Shown here one piece after another: positions 17,052 through 27,200 of a DNA stretch of 64,000 nucleotides. The position numbers and the translations under genes were made by a program. The stretch's first letter is position 1. The number at the start of each line of letters is the position of its first letter. Source of the DNA: Ignavibacteriota bacterium. GTDB taxonomy: Bacteria > Bacteroidota > Ignavibacteria > Ignavibacteriales > Melioribacteraceae. The notes beneath the pieces were generated by a model that saw only the letters and a list, made by a program, of their open reading frames with translations, was not told where the DNA came from and did no database searches. The stretch lies in assembly GCA_016708125.1 (NCBI GenBank), contig JADJGF010000001.1:2192001-2256000 (forward strand), written 5' to 3'.

Positions 17052-17633
17052 ATGAAAAAAGTAGTAATTGTTGAAGATGTAAAAAATATTCGTGAAGGTC
17101 TAAAAACATTAATTGATACTTCTGCAACATTTAAATGTATTGCCACTTTTGAGAACTTTGAAAAATTTGAAAAGAATTTAAAAAATCTAAATCCGGATAT
17201 TATTCTTATTGATTTGGATTTGCCCGGAATTTCCGGAATAGAAGGAATTGAAAAACTTAAATCAATTTCAGAAAAATTCATAATTATTGTTCTTACTCTA
17301 CACGAAGAAAACGATAGAATTTTTGATGCTCTTTCTGCAGGAGCAAGTAATTATTTGGTTAAAAATGCTTCACCCGAAAAAATAATTAATATTCTTGAAG
17401 ATGCAGCAAATGGTAAAGTTCTTATGAGTTCATATATTGCAAGAAAGACAATTGAATTTTTAAGAAAGAAAAATTCTTTGCAAAAACTTGATAAAAAAGA
17501 AGAAGAAATACTAAAAAAAATTACGGAAGGAAACAGTTTAATTGCAATTGAAAATTCATTAAAAATAAGTTCCACAGAAATTAAAAGTAGTTTTAAAAAT
17601 ATTTATGATAAACTCTATGAACTTCAGAAATAG
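17052..17633 (+). CDS. Second response regulator with degenerate HTH
   Basis: A 193-residue paralogue of the preceding regulator. The receiver is intact: EDVKNIREGLKTLID, D54 in ILIDLDLPGISG, T in VLTLHEE and K in YLVKNASP. The C-terminal LuxR-like region (LDKKEEEILKKITEGNSLIA ... ISSTEIKSSFKNIYDKLYEL) has lost most conserved residues of the recognition helix and ends early. I chose ATG 17052 (MKKVVIVEDV) because it aligns with the start of the first regulator; the longer frame begins at a TTG. The pattern suggests tandem duplication followed by divergence. It may act as a phosphate sink or a protein-binding regulator rather than a DNA binder. Confidence 0.82.
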   Translation: MKKVVIVEDVKNIREGLKTLIDTSATFKCIATFENFEKFEKNLKNLNPDIILIDLDLPGISGIEGIEKLKSISEKFIIIVLTLHEENDRIFDALSAGASNYLVKNASPEKIINILEDAANGKVLMSSYIARKTIEFLRKKNSLQKLDKKEEEILKKITEGNSLIAIENSLKISSTEIKSSFKNIYDKLYELQK

Positions 17634-17817
17634 GAATTTATTAAATATACTACCCAAACAGACGGGAATTTTTACTATTTCTTTAAAAATTGATTAAAAA
17701 ACAGTAGAAAAAGGTAGTTACTATATATAATAGAATTTTGTAAATTTATTTACATGTTCATTTATCAAAAAAAATACATTCAATAAAACTAACTGATTAT
17801 TAATTCAAGGAGGCATC

Positions 17818-19755
17818 ATGTTAAAAAAAGTAACAAGTATCATACTATTATTGATGTTCGTCTGCTCAGTAAGTAACCTAAAAGCTCAGGATTCACTTGA
17901 TATATCAGTAACATATCAAGTTGATATGGAATTAGAGTTTTTAAAAGGAAGCTTTGATCCGGCGACAGATACAGTAGAGGTAAGGGGTTCATATTTTGGA
18001 TGGGGAAGTGAAGCACCAGATATGGTTCAAAGTGCAGTAAATCCAAATATCTATGAACACACTGAAACCCAAAGAGCAACAGTTGGAGATAGTTTACCGG
18101 CATATAAATTTTATTATACCCAAGGTAATTGGGAAGGCGGAGATAATAAATATTATCAAATCACACAAGCAGATTATGATAATGGCTATGCAGTAGTAGC
18201 AAGACCATTTAATGATGCTACATTAGACGATGTAATAAATCAAGATGCAACAATACTATTTACAGTAAATACAGCAGGAGCACTATCTTCAATTAATAAC
18301 ACAGCATTTACAGCGGTAAATACAGTGCATTTAACAGGAGCAGTAACCCCATTAAAATGGCCTGATGGCGGATGGCCGGATGCTCAAATAGACAGAATGA
18401 TAGCAATGTATGATAATGGAACTAATGGTGATGAAACATCTGGAGATGGAATATTTTCAGCAAATGTAACATTTCCACAATATACATCATTTAGAATACA
18501 GTATAAATATGGAATAAATTATGGAGATGCAGCCAATAATCAAGGTGGAAATGATAATGAAAACGGAGTTGGTGCAGATCATTTCATAAATTTAACAGCT
18601 GATTTAGTAACTGCAAAAGTTGAAAATGTTTTTGGTACAATGGGAGACCATAACTTAGTAAATGTCGTTACAAATCAATTGGATTCGATTGATATATCAG
18701 TAACATATCAAGTTGATATGGAATTAGAGTTTTTAAAAGGAAGCTTTGATCCGGCGACAGATACAGTAGAGGTAAGGGGTTCATATTTTGGATGGGGAAG
18801 TGAAGCACCAGATATGGTTCAAAGTGCAGTAAATCCAAATATCTATGAACACACTGAAACCCAAAGAGCAACAGTTGGAGATAGTTTACCGGCATATAAA
18901 TTTTATTATACCCAAGGTAATTGGGAAGGCGGAGATAATAAATATTATCAAATCACACAAGCAGATTATGATAATGGCTATGCAGTAGTAGCAAGACCAT
19001 TTAATGATGCTACATTAGACGATGTAATAAATCAAGATGCAACAATACTATTTACAGTAAATACAGCAGGAGCACTATCTTCAATTAATAACACAGCATT
19101 TACAGCGGTAAATACAGTGCATTTAACAGGAGCAGTAACCCCATTAAAATGGCCTGATGGCGGATGGCCGGATGCTCAAATAGACAGAATGATAGCAATG
19201 TATGATAATGGAACTAATGGTGATGAAACATCTGGAGATGGAATATTTTCAGCAAATGTAACATTTCCACAATATACATCATTTAGAATACAGTATAAAT
19301 ATGGAATAAATTATGGAGATGCAGCCAATAATCAAGGTGGAAATGATAATGAAAACGGAGTTGGTGCAGATCATTTCATAAATTTAACAGCTGATTTAGT
19401 AACTGCAAAAGTTGAAAATGTTTTTGGTACAATGGGAGACCATAACTTAACTGATATTGTTACAGACATTGAAATTATTGATCAATTGCCTACTCAATTC
19501 GAATTAGCACAGAATTATCCAAATCCTTTTAATCCGGAAACAACAATAAATTTCCAAATAACAAAACAAGAAAATGTTTCATTGAAAATTTACAACCTAC
19601 TTGGACAAGAAGTTGCTACTTTAATTAATGAACCAATGGGAGCTGGCGTTTATCAAATTGGATTTAATGCATCAGAATTATCAAGTGGAATATATATTTA
19701 TTCTATTACAGCTGGTGATTTCCATGCTTCTAAAAAAATGACTCTATTAAAGTAA
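17818..19755 (+). CDS. Secreted T9SS protein with duplicated starch-binding-like modules
   Basis: A 645-residue exported protein with a signal peptide (1-23, ending NLKAQ) and two identical 253-residue blocks (about 28-280 and 292-544). Each block appears to hold two beta-sandwich modules, one around VEVRGSYFGWGS and WEGGDNKYYQIT, the other around VHLTGAVTPLKWPDGGWP and FRIQYKYG. These resemble CBM20/E-set starch-binding folds. A C-terminal T9SS sorting domain (NYPNPFNPETTINF ... GIYIYSITAGDFHASKKMTLL) follows. A strong AAGGAGG ribosome site precedes the ATG. It is probably a cell-surface glycan-binding protein, with no catalytic residues seen. Position after the two-component system suggests it is a regulated surface component. 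Confidence 0.85.
   Translation: MLKKVTSIILLLMFVCSVSNLKAQDSLDISVTYQVDMELEFLKGSFDPATDTVEVRGSYFGWGSEAPDMVQSAVNPNIYEHTETQRATVGDSLPAYKFYYTQGNWEGGDNKYYQITQADYDNGYAVVARPFNDATLDDVINQDATILFTVNTAGALSSINNTAFTAVNTVHLTGAVTPLKWPDGGWPDAQIDRMIAMYDNGTNGDETSGDGIFSANVTFPQYTSFRIQYKYGINYGDAANNQGGNDNENGVGADHFINLTADLVTAKVENVFGTMGDHNLVNVVTNQLDSIDISVTYQVDMELEFLKGSFDPATDTVEVRGSYFGWGSEAPDMVQSAVNPNIYEHTETQRATVGDSLPAYKFYYTQGNWEGGDNKYYQITQADYDNGYAVVARPFNDATLDDVINQDATILFTVNTAGALSSINNTAFTAVNTVHLTGAVTPLKWPDGGWPDAQIDRMIAMYDNGTNGDETSGDGIFSANVTFPQYTSFRIQYKYGINYGDAANNQGGNDNENGVGADHFINLTADLVTAKVENVFGTMGDHNLTDIVTDIEIIDQLPTQFELAQNYPNPFNPETTINFQITKQENVSLKIYNLLGQEVATLINEPMGAGVYQIGFNASELSSGIYIYSITAGDFHASKKMTLLK
17899..19449 (+). repeat. 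Perfect 759-bp tandem duplication inside a gene
   Basis: Bases 17899-18657 and 18691-19449 are the same sequence at a 792-bp period. I compared them line by line and found no difference, even at third codon positions. Only the 33-bp linker and the flanks differ. It maintains the reading frame (264 codons per period). Confidence 0.95.
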
Positions 19756-19770
19756 AATTGATTATTTATT

Positions 19771-19796
19771 AAAAGCCGATTTAACAATCGGCTTTT
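19771..19796 (+). terminator. Intrinsic terminator after the duplicated-module gene
   Basis: AAAAGCCGATT and AATCGGCTTTT form a perfect 11-bp stem with a 4-nt loop, starting 16 bp after the stop codon and ending in T4. It separates this gene from the SurA-like gene downstream. Confidence 0.85.
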
Positions 19797-19865
19797 AATC
19801 TAAATTAGTAATATGTAATTATCATTTCTTTTACTGAATGAATTTATTTAAATAATGAGAATTAA

Positions 19866-21401
19866 TTGTTTAATCAATCTTTAAAATATATTTCTTTTCT
19901 ATTTATATTTATCTCCATTCTAACTCACATTCCAGTTTTTCCGCAGGACGTTAATGAAAAAGTTATTGCCAGTATTGGTGATAATTATTTGCTGGAATCA
20001 GAATTTGAAAATAGATTGAATTTTTCTCCTAAAGAGGGAATTCAGGATAAAAACAATTCAGACGGCATAAAAAAAGAACTATTATATACAATAATTGCAG
20101 AAAAATTATGGTCAAATTATGCACAAGAAATTGGGTTTGAAAATAATATTTCTATAATTACTGCAAAAAATGTTATTGAAAAAATGTTAGTCCGTGATGA
20201 ATTATATAAGCGTGAAATAAAAGATAAAATTTTATTTAATGATGACGAAGTCGAGAAAGCGGAATTTAAATTTAGTAGAATTTTAAAAACAACAATTTAT
20301 TCATCAGTTGACAAAAATAAATTAATAGAACTTCAAAAATTATTTTCAGCAAACAAAAATTTAGAAAGCATTTCATCTTCAATCGATCCCAATCAAATTA
20401 TTGTTAAAAATATTGAAATTACTTTTGGTGATCTTCCGGAAGGAATTGAGAATTTATTATATAATTTAGAACCTAATTCTGCTTCTGCTTTAATTCAAAT
20501 GGATTCAATTTGGAATATTTTTTATATCAACGAAATTATTGATAATAAAAGTATAAATGCAAAAAACAAAAATGATGTAACTAAAAAAATATATAAAGTA
20601 CTTAAAGTACGTAAAGAAGAAACATATTATAATCGATTTTATGCAGATTTTTTTAAAGATATTACAGTAGATGCCGATGGAAAGTTATTTAATATAATAT
20701 CAGAAAATTTGAGTACTGTATTTAATAAAAAATATCAAAACGGAATCTTTGAAAAAGATAAAAATGGAAATACACTTATTACGTTTGATACTAATGATCT
20801 AAATATGATTTTAGATACATTAGGTACAAATTTAATTAAAGAGCCATTTCTTCTTTTTTCTCAAAACCCTATTGATGTTGAAACTTTTTTAAGAGAAATA
20901 AGATTTTTGTCTTTTAATGTAACTTCGCCGCAAATTGATATTATTAAATTGAAATTAAATGAAGAGATAAAAAATTTTATAAAGTATGAATTGCTTGCAA
21001 GAAAAGGTTTTGAATTGAATTTGCAATATGATTCAAATGTAAAAAAATGGTTAAAAGTTTGGATTGATAGTTATTTGTATCAAGGAATAAGAAACACAAT
21101 CTTAAATATTGAAAATACCATCTTAACGGAAAATTTAAAAATAGAAGATATAATAAATAAAAATTCTAGCAATGAAAGTTTAGATAGATATAAAATATTT
21201 GTTGATAAAACAATTGAACTTAGTGATAGATATAATATAAATATTGATTGGGAACTTTTTGCAAAAATCAATATAGGCAACATAAATTTATTTGTTTTTA
21301 GAAATATAGGTTTTGGAGGAAGAATATCAGGTGTACCAACTTCTGAACCCTTTATTGATTGGTATTTGGAAAAGCAGAAAATAAGTTCACAAAATTTATA
21401 A
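19866..21401 (+). CDS. SurA/parvulin-like periplasmic protein
   Basis: A 511-residue exported protein with an N-terminal hydrophobic signal (about 7-27) and then a SurA-type N-domain (VIASIGDNYLLESEFENRL, LYTIIAEKLWSNYAQEIG). A divergent parvulin-like segment (about 140-225, LQKLFSANKNLESI ... GIENLLYNLEPNSASALIQM) and long helical regions follow. SurA-type chaperones escort outer-membrane and secreted proteins across the periplasm. The parvulin signature is too divergent to assume isomerase activity. The start is TTG, preceded in frame by TAA, and no better ATG exists nearby. It lies 65 bp before the TonB receptor gene and may assist its assembly, which is inferred from context. Confidence 0.7.
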   Translation: MFNQSLKYISFLFIFISILTHIPVFPQDVNEKVIASIGDNYLLESEFENRLNFSPKEGIQDKNNSDGIKKELLYTIIAEKLWSNYAQEIGFENNISIITAKNVIEKMLVRDELYKREIKDKILFNDDEVEKAEFKFSRILKTTIYSSVDKNKLIELQKLFSANKNLESISSSIDPNQIIVKNIEITFGDLPEGIENLLYNLEPNSASALIQMDSIWNIFYINEIIDNKSINAKNKNDVTKKIYKVLKVRKEETYYNRFYADFFKDITVDADGKLFNIISENLSTVFNKKYQNGIFEKDKNGNTLITFDTNDLNMILDTLGTNLIKEPFLLFSQNPIDVETFLREIRFLSFNVTSPQIDIIKLKLNEEIKNFIKYELLARKGFELNLQYDSNVKKWLKVWIDSYLYQGIRNTILNIENTILTENLKIEDIINKNSSNESLDRYKIFVDKTIELSDRYNINIDWELFAKINIGNINLFVFRNIGFGGRISGVPTSEPFIDWYLEKQKISSQNL

Positions 21402-21466
21402 CGTTTTTTAATCTCAATTTTGATTGAAAATTCATTACAGCAAAAATTCTTCTGAATGGAGGAAAT

Positions 21467-24277
21467 ATGAAATTTAAAATAAGATGTTTTCTTGGTTTGT
21501 TTCTTTTTTCAATTAATATTTATGCGGGAACTACTGGCAAAATAGTTGGACAAATTATTGATGCGAACAATGGAGAGCCAATTCCTTTTGTAAATATAAT
21601 TTTAATGGGAACAAGCCTTGGTGCTGCCTCGGATATTGATGGACATTTCTCAATTTTAAATATTCCTCCAGGAATATATGAGGTTAAAGTATCAGCTATT
21701 GGCTATAATTCAGTAATAATGCAAAATGTAAAAGTTTCAATAGATTTAACTACTAGTATAAACTTTCAGTTGAAATCTGAAAGCATTGAACTTGGTGAAG
21801 ATGTTATTGTTGTTGCAACCAAACCACTTATTCAAAAAGATCTGACATCTTCCATAGCAATTGTTGGTGATGAATTAATTGCCGAATTACCTGTAACTGA
21901 TATTTCAGATGTACTTTCTTTGCAATCTGGAATTGTTGTTGCGAGTGATGGTGGTCTTCATTTAAGAGGTGGAAGAGCCGGACAAGTTACTTATCAAATT
22001 GATGGTGTCCCTGTTACTGATTCTTATGATGGAAGTACAATTGTTGATGTGAACTCAAGTTCAGTTCAAGAATTACAAGTTATCAGCGGTGCATTTAATG
22101 CTGAGTATGGTCAAGCTCTTTCTGGAGTTATAAATTTAGTTACAAAAGATGGAGGAAGTGATTTTCACGGAAGTTTTCAAACCTACGTTGGTGACTATAT
22201 ATCAAATAATTCTGATGTATTTTGGAATATAGATAAAATAAATCCTGTAGCAATTCATAATATTGAAGGTAGTTTAAGCGGTCCTGTAATTACTGATAAA
22301 GTGTATTTTTTCACTAATTTTAGATACTTATATAATGACGGCTACATTTATGGTCGAAGAACTTATTTACCCAATGATATTTCATTTGAAGTTGATGGAA
22401 CTGGTGGAGATGAATTCTTTATCACACAAAATGGTGATAATAAATTTGTTTCAATGAATTGGAGTGAGAATTATTTCGGTCAAGGAAAATTATCATATGT
22501 AGCTTTATCAGGATTAAAACTATCATTTAATTTTTTATATGATAAAAGAGATTATCAGGAATTTGACTATGGCAGCTATAATTTATTAACTCCTGATAAT
22601 AATTTGCAAAAATTTGACGAATCTTATTCAAATATCTTCTCAATCAATCATGCTATTTCCGATAAAAGTTTTTATACAATTAACTTAAGTTATTATTACA
22701 AAGATTTTCATCAATATTTATATGAGGATATTTATACTGGGGATCCCAATAACCCTACAAAATATGTTGATAATGATATTAGACAAAGACCGGCTCACAA
22801 TTTTGCAATCGGGGGAACAAATGATCAAAGATTTGAAAGGAATTCCGGAACCTTTAGTGCAAAATTAGATTGGACTTCACAATTAAATAAAGAAATCAAT
22901 TTGCAATTCGGCGGTGAATTTAAAAGGAATGAATTATATTTTCATGATATAAATCTTGCTCCAATGACTGATGAAAGTGGTCAACGTGTAACACCATACA
23001 ATGTAATTACTCCGCCACTTACTTCCTTAGATAATGATGAGTATTTGCACAATCCTGTTGAAGGCGCAGCATATGTGCAATCAAAATTTGAAGCATTTAA
23101 TATTATTTTTAATGCCGGTGTACGATTTGATGTTTTTAATCCCGATGGTCAAGTTCTAAGTGATCCATCTGATCCCAATATTGTTAATCCGCTTAAACCA
23201 AGTAATAGATTTAATGATATAAATGGTAATGGAGTTTTGGATGCAAATCTTGGTGAAACTGTTAAAACCGTTGAAGATAGAGAAAATTACTGGTATAAAG
23301 ATGCCTCTATAAAAACACAATTTAGTCCAAGACTTGGTTTAGCTTTCCCGATTTCTGATGCAGGCGTTATTCATTTATCTTACGGTCATTTCTTTCAATT
23401 ACCAAGGTATCAATATTTATATGAAAATCCCGAATTTGAAATTGCTGACGGTTCAGGAAATGTTGGATTAATGGGTAATGCTGATTTAAGACCACAAAAA
23501 ACTGTGAAAGGTGAAATTGGATTGCAGCAGCAACTCAGTGAAGATATGGCAATTGATTTCACAGTATTCTTTGAAGATTTTCGTGATTTGAGCGGAACAC
23601 AAAATGCTGAAATATTAGTCTTTGGTGGAGATAAAACTTATAGTAAATATCAAAATTCTGATTTTGGTTTTTCTCGCGGGCTAATTTTGAAATTCACAAA
23701 ACGTTTTGGCGGAGGATTTGCCACAAATATTGATTATACATATTCTGAAACAAAAGGTAATGCTTCTAATCCAGCCGATGCAAGAAATGCAATTACCGGC
23801 GGAGCCATTCCGGAAACATTTATAGCACCACTTAATTGGGATCAAACTCATACATTAAATATTTCCGCAGCATATACAAAAATTAACGATTATGGATTTT
23901 CAATTATTGGGAATTTTTATTCTGGTCAACCTTACACACCGGGTGTTAATAAAAATACAAGAATTACTCAAAATGGTTTCCCAAGAAATAGTGATAATAA
24001 ACCATCACAATTTAAAATTGACATGAGGATTTATAAAGATATTTTAATTAGCAATTTAAAACTTACAATTTTTGCTAAAGTATTTAATTTACTCGATTCG
24101 GAAAATCCGGTAAATATTAATTCCGATTCGGGGGATCCTTACTTTAGTTTTACAAAACTTGAAGCAGAAAAAATAAATCCCGTACTTTATAATAATACTT
24201 TAGACGAATTTTATACCAATGCAAGTTTTTTCTCTGAACCACGTAGAGTTGAACTTGGGGTATCATTTAATTTTTAA
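21467..24277 (+). CDS. TonB-dependent receptor with CarboxypepD_reg domain
   Basis: A 936-residue outer-membrane transporter. It has a signal peptide (1-20), a CarboxypepD_reg-like domain (about 24-105, GKIVGQIIDANNGEPIPFVN), a plug domain (about 118-228, DVLSLQSGIVVASDGGLHLRG and GAFNAEYGQALSGVINLVTK) and a beta-barrel to a terminal aromatic residue (VELGVSFNF). It imports a ligand using TonB energy. Unlike Bacteroides SusC loci, no SusD lipoprotein follows. Instead come a very large secreted protein (20 bp) and a PorV-like protein (10 bp), with the same order repeated at 44.3 kb. The ligand is unknown; neighbouring starch-type modules suggest an alpha-glucan product. Confidence 0.92.
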   Translation: MKFKIRCFLGLFLFSINIYAGTTGKIVGQIIDANNGEPIPFVNIILMGTSLGAASDIDGHFSILNIPPGIYEVKVSAIGYNSVIMQNVKVSIDLTTSINFQLKSESIELGEDVIVVATKPLIQKDLTSSIAIVGDELIAELPVTDISDVLSLQSGIVVASDGGLHLRGGRAGQVTYQIDGVPVTDSYDGSTIVDVNSSSVQELQVISGAFNAEYGQALSGVINLVTKDGGSDFHGSFQTYVGDYISNNSDVFWNIDKINPVAIHNIEGSLSGPVITDKVYFFTNFRYLYNDGYIYGRRTYLPNDISFEVDGTGGDEFFITQNGDNKFVSMNWSENYFGQGKLSYVALSGLKLSFNFLYDKRDYQEFDYGSYNLLTPDNNLQKFDESYSNIFSINHAISDKSFYTINLSYYYKDFHQYLYEDIYTGDPNNPTKYVDNDIRQRPAHNFAIGGTNDQRFERNSGTFSAKLDWTSQLNKEINLQFGGEFKRNELYFHDINLAPMTDESGQRVTPYNVITPPLTSLDNDEYLHNPVEGAAYVQSKFEAFNIIFNAGVRFDVFNPDGQVLSDPSDPNIVNPLKPSNRFNDINGNGVLDANLGETVKTVEDRENYWYKDASIKTQFSPRLGLAFPISDAGVIHLSYGHFFQLPRYQYLYENPEFEIADGSGNVGLMGNADLRPQKTVKGEIGLQQQLSEDMAIDFTVFFEDFRDLSGTQNAEILVFGGDKTYSKYQNSDFGFSRGLILKFTKRFGGGFATNIDYTYSETKGNASNPADARNAITGGAIPETFIAPLNWDQTHTLNISAAYTKINDYGFSIIGNFYSGQPYTPGVNKNTRITQNGFPRNSDNKPSQFKIDMRIYKDILISNLKLTIFAKVFNLLDSENPVNINSDSGDPYFSFTKLEAEKINPVLYNNTLDEFYTNASFFSEPRRVELGVSFNF

Positions 24278-24297
24278 TACAGCTAGGAGTAACTAAT

Positions 24298-27200
24298 ATG
24301 AAATTTTGGAAAATATTTATTTCTCTTTTCGTTCTTCTCCAAGTTAGTATTCAAGGACAATATAGTGATCCTTCACTTCGTTCAATTGGTTATCATACTG
24401 GAAATAGGACAGGTATTTCTTTTTACAATGATGGACAAATTGCCGGTTTCAGTGTTGGAATCGATATTCGAGGAGAATGGCCACTTGGTTCTGGAGAGAA
24501 TTATATTGGAGATTGTATTCCTTTAATTGGAGTAGAGTTTATTAATGATTTGAATGATACACTTCATTCAGTTGTAATATCAAGAGGACCAAGAAGAGGG
24601 CAATTTGATGAAAAACATCCCACTCAGAATTATTTTTGGGGTTGGAATCCTACACCGGGCTTCAGAAATCCTAATTATCAATCTGTTGCAATGAGTCATT
24701 TACCAGATTCATGGCCAATTCAAGGTTGGAATGATCAAGTTGCAAATTCATGGAAAGATGAGCAAGGAAAAACCCAATGGTTTGGCTTCTTTGGTAGAGG
24801 TATTGCTAATGCTGATCAAGAATCTTTTTTTGAAGCGGATGATCAGTGGGATGATGAGTTTAATTCACATTTTAGTCCGGATGCCAATGATCCAAACAGA
24901 AATGGTATGGGATTAAGGATGAGACAAAGAGGATTTCAATGGTCAAGTTTTCTAGCAGAAGATGCACTTTTTTGGCTTTATGATATTACAAATGATGGAA
25001 CAACAACTTATAGAAAAGCAAACTTTGGAACAATTGTTGGAACTTTAGCTGGAGGGGATGGGGATAGCCAAGATGATTTAGGTACATTCGTAGTAAATGA
25101 GTCAATAACTTACTCATATGATGCCGACAATAGCGGAAATAAGGGGCAAGAAGTTGGATGGGTTGGGTACGCATTTTTAGAATCACCAGGAAATCCGTTT
25201 GATGGAATAGATAATGATAATGATTCAAAGGGTGCTTCCCCAAGATTTGTTTCAAATGATTTTTTGGCAAAAGTTTATAATGCAGGAGATAAAATTGTAC
25301 TTATAAGTGAGAATGGTAATCAAAGTTATGAAAGAGAAGTTTATACGGTTAGATCTAATACTGATACAGTATTTTCTTTGGGAAAACAGTTTATCATTGA
25401 ACCAGGCATAAGTTCATTTAGAGAAGGACATATTGCAAGAACAGTAAATGGAATTGCGATACCGGATATTACAGCTAATGACGGAATTGATAATGATCTT
25501 GATGGATTAATTGATGAAAATGAAACTGTGCATTACCTAACAAGAGTTAAACGATTTGATTTGCCGGTAAGTTATATTAATTATATCACTGGTGCAGGTC
25601 TAAATGACCCACTTATTGATGAAAAAAGAGACAATGATATTGATGAAGATGGTGATTGGACAGCTGAATTTGATGATTTGGGCGAAGATGGTTTGGGATC
25701 TGAAGATGATAGTTACCCTGGTCCAGATAGAGGAGAGGGAGATGGAATTCCAACGCAGGGTGAACCTAATTTTGGTAAAACAGATCCTGATGAATCAGAT
25801 CAAATCGGATTGACAGCTTTTAACTTTTTCGAAAATAGTTCTTCACCTGACTTGAGTATCGATTCATTAGTTTGGGATAGAATGACTCCAGGCAGATTTG
25901 ATATTATTCCTGGTCAACCACAAGATGGTGATTTCATTTATGCTTCTGGTTATTTTCCTTTGTTCCCCAAAACAACTGAAAGATTTTCAGTTTCTTTGCT
26001 TTTTGGTGAAGATGAAAATGATATTAATAATAATAAGGACATTGTTCAAAAAATTTATAATTCAGGTTATGTTTTCCCGCAAGCTCCGCAAAAACCGGAA
26101 TTAACAATTTCTCAAGAAGATGGTAATGTAGTTTTATATTGGGAAGGCGAACCTTCGGAAAATTCTAGAGATTTTGTAAGTAAGGAAAAAGATTTTCAAG
26201 GTTATAAAATTTATAGATCTACAGATGCAAATTTTAGAGATAATAGGACTATTACAAATGCATTAGGAGTTTTATCTTTTGATAAACCTCTTGCTCAATT
26301 TGATTTGGTTGATTCTTATAGTGGATTTTATTACCCAAGTCCGGATTTACTAGAAGCATTTGGAGGAGTAACATATTTCTTAGGTGAAAACAATAATGGT
26401 CTTGAATCAAATGACGGCATAACAAATATATTTGTTGATACTACCGCAATTCCCGGTCAAACATATTATTATGCTGTTACTGCATATGATAGAGGAGATG
26501 AGGAATTAGATGTTTTTCCGGAAGAAAATTCAAAATTTATTTTTAGATCAAATACTGGTGAAGTAATTACTGATATTAATACCGGATTTATTACACCTGG
26601 AAGAAGACCGGCTGGTTATGTTTCTGCCGATGCATCAGAAATGACTAAGTCTGAAAACTTTATTGGTACCGGCAATGGATTTGTTGAAGTGATCGATGAT
26701 TCAAAAATTAGGGATGGATTTAATTATAAAGTAATATTTCAAGATACTTCATTAATAAATTTAACCGCAAATTGGTCGTTAATTGATTTGCAGACTCCGG
26801 ATACTGTTTTAATACCAACTAATAACGAAGTTATTGTAGTTAATCCACTAGAATCAATAAGTTTTCCTGAAAATATTGATACAATTTTTGTTAATAATGA
26901 ACCATTTGCAGTAAAATCACCCGGTTCTTATACAGCATCATTTGATACTTTAGTTAATAAATTTGAAAATTTTAGAGGATCTACTCCGGTTAGACATGGT
27001 TTTAGAGTGCAACTACTTAATGACCCAATTGCATTGGATTCAGCACATACTGGATTTGATGGAGTAATTGATACTTTGCTCCCAAATTTTGATATAAAAG
27101 TTTTCAAATCGAACCAAAGAGACGGTATTGGTTTTCCTGGTAATTATAAAATTGAATTTTTCCCAGAAGTTGTTGGTCAATCTGTAGCAGATACGTTATT

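Noticed and set aside
17818..19755. Idea that the 759-bp repeat is a mobile element
   Set aside because: No terminal repeats or transposase; the repeat is in-frame coding sequence.
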